From the NCBI RefSeq assembly GCF_000526775.1, contig NZ_JAGS01000001.1:2418001-2482000 (forward strand): a stretch of 64,000 nt of DNA, given 5' to 3'. The notes below the pieces were generated by a model. That model was not told the DNA's origin. It saw only the letters and a list, made by a program, of their open reading frames with translations, and did no database searches. This document shows, piece after piece, positions 59,482 to 64,000 of this stretch (positions are counted from its first letter, which is position 1; the number at the start of each line of letters is the position of its first letter). The position numbers and the translations under genes were made by a program. Source of the DNA: Ruminococcus albus AD2013. Its GTDB lineage: Bacteria > Bacillota > Clostridia > Oscillospirales > Ruminococcaceae.

Positions 59482-60413
59482 TGAACGGTTTTGAATATTC
59501 CGACGACAACAAGCGTTATCACAGCTACAGCTATTATCTGAAAAAACGCTTTGGCAAAAAGGTGTACAAAGTCCCGCTGAATATAGACCTCGGCTGTCCC
59601 AACCGCGACGGCACGAAAGGCATTGGCGGATGCGCTTTCTGCTCGGCTAAGATGAGCGGAAATTTCGCAGGCGACCCTCGCAAGACCGTTGAAGAGCAGT
59701 ACGCCCAAGTCCGTGACGTTATGGAGAAAAAATGGGCTGACGCACTTTGTATCCCCTATTTTCAGGCAGGGAGCAACACCTATGCAGATGTTGGTATGCT
59801 TCGTGAAATGTTCGATGCCGCCCTTGAACTCGAAAACGCAGTCGGTCTTAGCATCGCCACCCGCGCAGACTGTATCGACACAAAAAAAGCAAAGATGCTT
59901 GGTGAACTGGCAAAGGGCACATATCTCACGGTAGAACTAGGCTTACAGACGATATACGACAGCACAGCCCTCGCAATGAACCGCTGTCACACCTATGCCG
60001 ACCTGCTTCGTGCATACGAAATGCTCCGGGCAGAAGATGTGAACGTGTGCATACACCTGATAGATGGTCTTCCGGGTGAAACAGCCGAAATGATGAGAGA
60101 ATCGGCACGAACAGTCGGACAGCTGGATATACACGCGGTAAAGCTTCATCTGCTCCATGTGCTGAAAGACACAGCGCTGGCTGATATGTACGCCCGCGGA
60201 GAGTTCCGTACCCTTGAAAGAGACGAGTATATCGGCATCATCTGCGACCAGCTTGAACTTCTCCCGCCGCGGATAGTAATTGAAAGGCTCACAGGTGACG
60301 GTGACCGAAATGAGCTGATAGCCCCCATGTGGAGCCGTGACAAACGCCGCGTTTTAAATGGTATAGATATGGAAATGGCTCGCAGGGACGCATACCAGGG
60401 CGACAAGATATGA
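59478..60413 (+). CDS. Radical SAM protein of the YhcC family (TIGR01212)
   Basis: The 311-residue cytosolic protein has YSYYLKKRFGKKVYKVPLNI at the start and the cysteine motif CPNRDGTKGIGGCAFC, which binds the 4Fe-4S cluster with an unusually long first spacing typical of this family. Conserved VELGLQT and HLIDGLPGET follow. The chemistry of YhcC proteins is not known to me. It overlaps the previous gene by 4 bases and is followed by a terminator. Confidence 0.93.
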   Translation: MMNGFEYSDDNKRYHSYSYYLKKRFGKKVYKVPLNIDLGCPNRDGTKGIGGCAFCSAKMSGNFAGDPRKTVEEQYAQVRDVMEKKWADALCIPYFQAGSNTYADVGMLREMFDAALELENAVGLSIATRADCIDTKKAKMLGELAKGTYLTVELGLQTIYDSTALAMNRCHTYADLLRAYEMLRAEDVNVCIHLIDGLPGETAEMMRESARTVGQLDIHAVKLHLLHVLKDTALADMYARGEFRTLERDEYIGIICDQLELLPPRIVIERLTGDGDRNELIAPMWSRDKRRVLNGIDMEMARRDAYQGDKI

Positions 60414-60421
60414 TAATGATG

Positions 60422-60452
60422 CTCTCACAGTTTTGGCTGTGAGAGTTTTTTA
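60422..60452 (+). terminator. Terminator of the MBOAT-like / YhcC operon
   Basis: A perfect 9-bp stem CTCTCACAG/CTGTGAGAG (60422-60430 with 60437-60445) is followed by six T's. The arms are nearly the same sequence as the bidirectional terminator at 50953. Confidence 0.88.
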
Positions 60453-60597
60453 CTATTTTTATCCGAGAACTCAATAAAAAGTTTTGATAAATGGCTAATG
60501 ACCGTTCCGAATACAAACATCTACAACTGGCAGGCTCGATACATCTGATCTGAATATGATGAAATAAGCTTTGCCGGAAACCTTTTGAACCAGGATA

Positions 60598-60873
60598 TCA
60601 TGTCTTGTTCCTGCGAAGAACCGCATACATACCCCTGACCGAACAAAATCCCACTGCCGTACCCAAAACCGTCGGATAGCGCAGATGTCCCTCAATTCCA
60701 ACCCCCAGCATGAAAAGGCAGAACGAGAACATCAGTACCGCGAACATATCCCCAACAAAGCTGAACCACCGCGGGCAGCGTATCTTCGGCAGCGACAGCA
60801 CGCCCCATATCAACCCGAGTATAACCCCCGACGGCAGCCCGCCCAGCTGTGCAGCTGCTTCAAAAAACGTCAT
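60598..60873 (-). CDS. yabQ: Spore cortex protein YabQ-like
   Basis: The 91-residue protein has three TM helices with a basic end, and its ATG overlaps the yabP stop in an ATGA arrangement. Adjacent location to yabP and size support YabQ, which in Bacillus is a membrane protein needed for cortex formation. Sequence similarity by eye is weak, so the name rests partly on context. No divIC or S1-domain gene follows. Confidence 0.75.
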   Translation of the reverse strand: MTFFEAAAQLGGLPSGVILGLIWGVLSLPKIRCPRWFSFVGDMFAVLMFSFCLFMLGVGIEGHLRYPTVLGTAVGFCSVRGMYAVLRRNKT

Positions 60874-61142
60874 CGCAGCAGTTTGCCGAAAAATCCCAGC
60901 CTGCTGACGGCATCACGCTGACCGTAAACCAATGCGGATATCTCACCGTCGATATTGAGTTCTCCGTTTTCAACACTCAGTTCACTGATATGGAGCTTTT
61001 CGCCCTTTACAGTAAGCTCCCCAAGCTGAGTGTACAATACCACCGTATTCTCGTCAAATCGCTCGACATCGTTGACCCCCGTCAGCATAAGTTTGCTGCG
61101 GTCTTCAAGTATGGCATTGTGCCTGCCCTGTATTTCTGTCAT
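60870..61142 (-). CDS. yabP: Sporulation protein YabP
   Basis: The 90-residue protein matches YabP/YqfC: RHNAILEDRSKLMLTGVNDV, LGELTVKGEKLHISEL and DGEISALVYGQR. YabP acts in spore envelope assembly. The ATG at 61142 follows AAAGGAGG; the longer form from 61175 places this site inside the gene. Its presence with yabQ suggests that the organism or its recent ancestor can form spores. Confidence 0.9.
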   Translation of the reverse strand: MTEIQGRHNAILEDRSKLMLTGVNDVERFDENTVVLYTQLGELTVKGEKLHISELSVENGELNIDGEISALVYGQRDAVSRLGFFGKLLR

Positions 61143-61240
61143 ACTCACGCCTCCTTTTTGGTATATTATATGCATAGAGGTATCTGTATATCACACGAAC
61201 AGTGTAAAATACCGAAAGTGAAAAATTTTGATACAGCCTA

Positions 61241-61269
61241 TTGCATAAATATAAAAAATGTGTTATAAT
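61241..61269 (+). promoter_or_regulatory. Promoter of the large LRR gene
   Basis: TTGCAT (61241-61246), 17-bp spacer, TATAAT (61264-61269) with an upstream TGT, about 75 bases before the ATG. Confidence 0.8.
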
Positions 61270-61344
61270 TATTTTGTACATTTATACCCGATTTATCGGG
61301 CAAAAAAAGTAAAATAAGAACATTCCTGAAGGAGGAAGAAACAA

Positions 61345-64000
61345 ATGAGAAAGAAGATCATAGCAGGCGTTGCAGCAATGCTTATGGTAGCTTCATGCAT
61401 ACCTGCTAACACAAATTTCGGTTTTTCTGCGATAACCCCTATCACCGCTTCTGCAGCTGAAAGTAAGCGCGATCTCGGAAATATTGTTTTATCAATAGCC
61501 AAGACAGGTGACATCGAGATCACACCTAAAAACCTTTTTGAATATCTTGGCGTAGATTCCAGCGTTTCTACTCTGAATATTGATATGAGCGCTCTGAGAA
61601 ACGAAGTCATAGACTTCGCAGGTGGTTCTATCTCAGGAAAGCAGATCACCCTGAATGCACCTTCAGTTACGAAACTCATTCCTAAGAATTATCCTAACCT
61701 TTCACACATCAATTTCACAGATGATTTTATTACTTGCGTAGGTGCAAGCTTCGCAAGCGGATGCACACCTCTCCAGACAGTTTCTTTTGGTGACCATATC
61801 AATAGCATCGGCAAAAGTGCGTTCAACAACTGCGGACATCTCCAGGGTACCTCAGGCACTAATCTCAATCTCTCGAATATCGTAACGATAGGAGACAGTG
61901 CTTTTGCAAGCGCTTCCGAGATCCAGAGCATCACTTTCAGCGAGGATCTCAATTCGATCGGCAAGAGTGCATTTTCAAACAACATCGCTCTTAAAACACT
62001 GGATTTCCCTGAATATTTGCTGAGCATAAACGACAGCGCATTCAACGGCTGTAAGAATCTTCAGTCTGTAATGTTTGAAGGCAATGACACACTTTCCTAT
62101 ATCGGTGTATCTGCTTTTGCAAAATGCACCAGCCTGACTGCAGTAAACGTCAGAGACTTCAATTTCAACAGACTGCCAAACGGCTCTGATGTTATCATCT
62201 GCGGAAACAAGCTGTTCAGTGGCTGCACCTCTTTGCAGAACTTCACATGGTCAAGCAACTTCACTCTGATACCCGATGAAACATTCAGCGGCTGTACCGC
62301 ACTCACAAGATTCAACTTTGAAGGCGGCGCCGAAGGTTCTTCCTGCGTTAATATAGGAGATGCCGCATTCAATGGATGCAGTTCGCTCGTAAGTATCGAA
62401 CTGCCCGATGCTAACACCGATATCGGAGATGGTGCTTTCATAAACTGCACAAAACTTGAGAAGGTGGTCGTATCAGATAAGCTGACAAACGTTGGAGAAC
62501 ACGCTTTCGGAGGCTGCTGGGTACTGTCTCTGTATCCAAGATCCGATGCCAACCAGACCAAGAACAAGGTAGTTCTTCCCTCAACATGGAAGGTTATCTC
62601 TGATAGCACTTTCAGAAATTGCTCCGGTCTGACTCAGGCAGACATAACACCCGCTACCTCTCTGGGCGCATCTGCATTTGATGGCTGCCGTTCTCTGACG
62701 GATATAATTATCCCCGATGCAGTAACCACCATCAAAGAGTACACATTCCGTAACTGTTCAGCGCTCAAGGATGTAGTAGTATCAAAGAATCTCGGTATAC
62801 TCGGTATTGAAAAAGGATATGTTTTCCAGAACTGCACATCACTTGAAACATTCACACCAAGCAATGCAACAAAGCTTCCTTACACGATACAGTTCCCTGC
62901 ATCTCTCGGCGGTGTTCAGGCTCACGGCTTCGAGAACTGCCCCTCTTTCAAGTACATAAACTTTGCTGAGAATTCTCAGTTCGCAGTTGTAGGTGAATAC
63001 GCATTTAACAAATGTACAGGTCTGCTGGGTTCAAACGAGGTCGGAAATGCAAACAATACCATCCTCATGCCTGCAGGCGTACACGATATATTCAAGAACG
63101 CATTTTCCGAGTGTACTTCTCTTAAGAGAATCGAATTCCTCGGCAATATATCCACCATCGGTATATCCGCTTTCCAGAAGTGTTCCTCTCTGGAAGATAT
63201 AACTATGAACGATACCATCGAGCAGGTACGTGATTCGGCATTTGCTGACTGCAAAGCTCTTAAGCATATGCCTCACACCAAGGAAGGTAAGATCGCATTC
63301 TCCCACATAGATACCATCAATGCTTCTACCTTCAAGAACTGCACCAGCCTTGAAGATGCTTTTATCCCCAAGAACGTAAGCTCTATCAAGAGTGATGCTT
63401 TCTCCGGATGCAAAGAAATGAAAAAGGTACTGTGGGAAAACGGCTCTTCTCTTGCTACTATCGGCAGCAGTGCATTCAACGGCGCTGAAAAGCTGGCTGT
63501 ATTCACTTCTGCGAACAGCAGCAACCAAACTGATACAACATTCCCCGACAGCCTTACCAAGATAGAAGCAAACGCATTCACAAAGACAGCTCTCACCAAG
63601 ATCATTTTCGGCACTCCCGCTAACGGAGATACACTGCTTCTGAGTAAAGCTGCTTTCTCCGATAACGTAGCACTTGATACTGTTGACTTCTCCAATTCAA
63701 ACGTGATCGAGATACCGGAAAGCTGCTTCAGCAAGGACACCTACCTCAAGACTGTTATTCTGCCCGATGGCAACACTCTTGTTAAGATCGATGACAACGC
63801 ATTCTATTACTGCAACTACCTGCATACCCTCGGAACAAAAAATGACAACGAGGGCGAGTATACTATACCAGCTAGTCTCACTGCCATCGGAAACAAGGCT
63901 TTTGAAGACAACTTCTGTATGCAGAGGATCAATCTGCCTGAAAACACAACCTATCTGCATCTGTCTATGTTCAATATAGACCTCAGTAAATTTACAGTTG
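61345..64000 (+). CDS. Large secreted BspA-type LRR_5 protein (partial)
   Basis: The frame is open from the ATG at 61345 (GAAGGAGGAAG upstream) to the end of the window, giving 885 visible residues. A signal peptide (about 1-38, ending TASA) is followed by a short N-domain and more than 20 LRR_5 units with the pattern IGKSAFNNCGHLQ, IGDGAFINCTKLE and VRDSAFADCKALK. Such proteins are cell-surface or secreted adhesins. The C-terminus, where an anchor or sorting signal would be, is missing. It is a separate protein from the TM-anchored LRR protein at 49667. Confidence 0.92.
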   Translation, partial: MRKKIIAGVAAMLMVASCIPANTNFGFSAITPITASAAESKRDLGNIVLSIAKTGDIEITPKNLFEYLGVDSSVSTLNIDMSALRNEVIDFAGGSISGKQITLNAPSVTKLIPKNYPNLSHINFTDDFITCVGASFASGCTPLQTVSFGDHINSIGKSAFNNCGHLQGTSGTNLNLSNIVTIGDSAFASASEIQSITFSEDLNSIGKSAFSNNIALKTLDFPEYLLSINDSAFNGCKNLQSVMFEGNDTLSYIGVSAFAKCTSLTAVNVRDFNFNRLPNGSDVIICGNKLFSGCTSLQNFTWSSNFTLIPDETFSGCTALTRFNFEGGAEGSSCVNIGDAAFNGCSSLVSIELPDANTDIGDGAFINCTKLEKVVVSDKLTNVGEHAFGGCWVLSLYPRSDANQTKNKVVLPSTWKVISDSTFRNCSGLTQADITPATSLGASAFDGCRSLTDIIIPDAVTTIKEYTFRNCSALKDVVVSKNLGILGIEKGYVFQNCTSLETFTPSNATKLPYTIQFPASLGGVQAHGFENCPSFKYINFAENSQFAVVGEYAFNKCTGLLGSNEVGNANNTILMPAGVHDIFKNAFSECTSLKRIEFLGNISTIGISAFQKCSSLEDITMNDTIEQVRDSAFADCKALKHMPHTKEGKIAFSHIDTINASTFKNCTSLEDAFIPKNVSSIKSDAFSGCKEMKKVLWENGSSLATIGSSAFNGAEKLAVFTSANSSNQTDTTFPDSLTKIEANAFTKTALTKIIFGTPANGDTLLLSKAAFSDNVALDTVDFSNSNVIEIPESCFSKDTYLKTVILPDGNTLVKIDDNAFYYCNYLHTLGTKNDNEGEYTIPASLTAIGNKAFEDNFCMQRINLPENTTYLHLSMFNIDLSKFTV

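Noticed and set aside
62097..63960. Minus-strand frames opposite the last gene
   Set aside because: They are shadows of the LRR_5 repeat gene on the plus strand, which is open from 61345 to the window end with signal peptide and ribosome site.

Overview
The window looks like a chromosomal segment of a low-GC, anaerobic, fibre-degrading Clostridia bacterium, most likely a Ruminococcus close to R. albus. The support is a GH3 beta-glucosidase tail, a secreted xylanase built as CBM22-GH10-FnIII, strong AGGAGG ribosome binding sites, PPDK and indolepyruvate:ferredoxin oxidoreductase, BspA-type leucine-rich surface proteins and a sortase pilus locus. The species call is an inference from gene content; there is no rRNA or tRNA gene in the window.

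Layout. 1-3.1 kb: end of a GH3 enzyme, then an autoregulated-looking operon (two related membrane proteins, a small Xre regulator, a CPBP protease) behind a promoter carrying three GTGA-N8-TCAC dyads. 3.1-4.7 kb: an unknown protein and a fumarase alpha subunit without its beta partner. 4.8-13.6 kb (minus): a class C sortase pilus operon with a giant glycine-rich adhesin (LPFAG), a shaft pilin (LPFTG) and the sortase. 13.9-18.1 kb (minus): FemAB-type transferase, FliB-like protein, a 343-bp palindromic element and a two-HTH regulator whose promoter carries a 10-bp phased repeat array. 18.3-21.6 kb (minus): ylxM-ffh-[three Imm17-like membrane proteins]-rpsP-khpA. 21.8-23.1 kb: aldo/keto reductase, a second phased array, a possible small RNA and hairpin repeats.

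23.3-27 kb: CobW GTPase with a His-rich insert, an unknown repeat protein and a second CobW-type GTPase with a YcgQ-like tail, probably a metal-handling operon. 27-31.1 kb: two tandem secreted paralogs with a CBM2-like N-domain and 3 or 4 copies of a ~125-residue repeat. 31.5-33.2 kb: acyl-CoA synthetase. 33.2-36.1 kb (minus): ABC-2 exporter with two tiny membrane proteins under a palindrome-rich promoter. 36.3-44.2 kb: MraY-like transferase, flippase-like protein, PssA, DUF2262-like protein, Psd, a small CxCxxC protein, a HIT protein and a cytoplasmic type I pullulanase. 44.3-46.6 kb: iorAB. 46.7-47.3 kb: a decayed plasmid/phage primase tail followed by iteron-like repeats.

47.4-53.7 kb: xylanase (minus), membrane LRR protein (plus), ppdK (minus). 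54.1-55.7 kb (minus): FrlD-like sugar kinase, then a second membrane-protein/Xre pair with its own CCAAGT-N2-ACTTGG operators. 55.9-57 kb (minus): SDR epimerase with a structured leader. 57.3-60.4 kb: a MBOAT (AlgI-like) homolog that appears to have lost both conserved histidines, next to a DHHW-like protein cut down to its N-terminal part, then a YhcC-type radical SAM enzyme. 60.6-61.1 kb (minus): yabP-yabQ sporulation genes. 61.3 kb to the end: a secreted LRR_5 protein that runs off the window.

The most novel signals are (i) the two 10-bp phased TCGTATG arrays, one directly upstream of a two-HTH regulator promoter and one upstream of an apparently non-coding structured transcript; (ii) the MBOAT-like protein without its histidines paired with a truncated partner; (iii) two independent Xre/membrane modules whose operators can be read directly from the sequence; (iv) the CobW - repeat protein - CobW/YcgQ operon.
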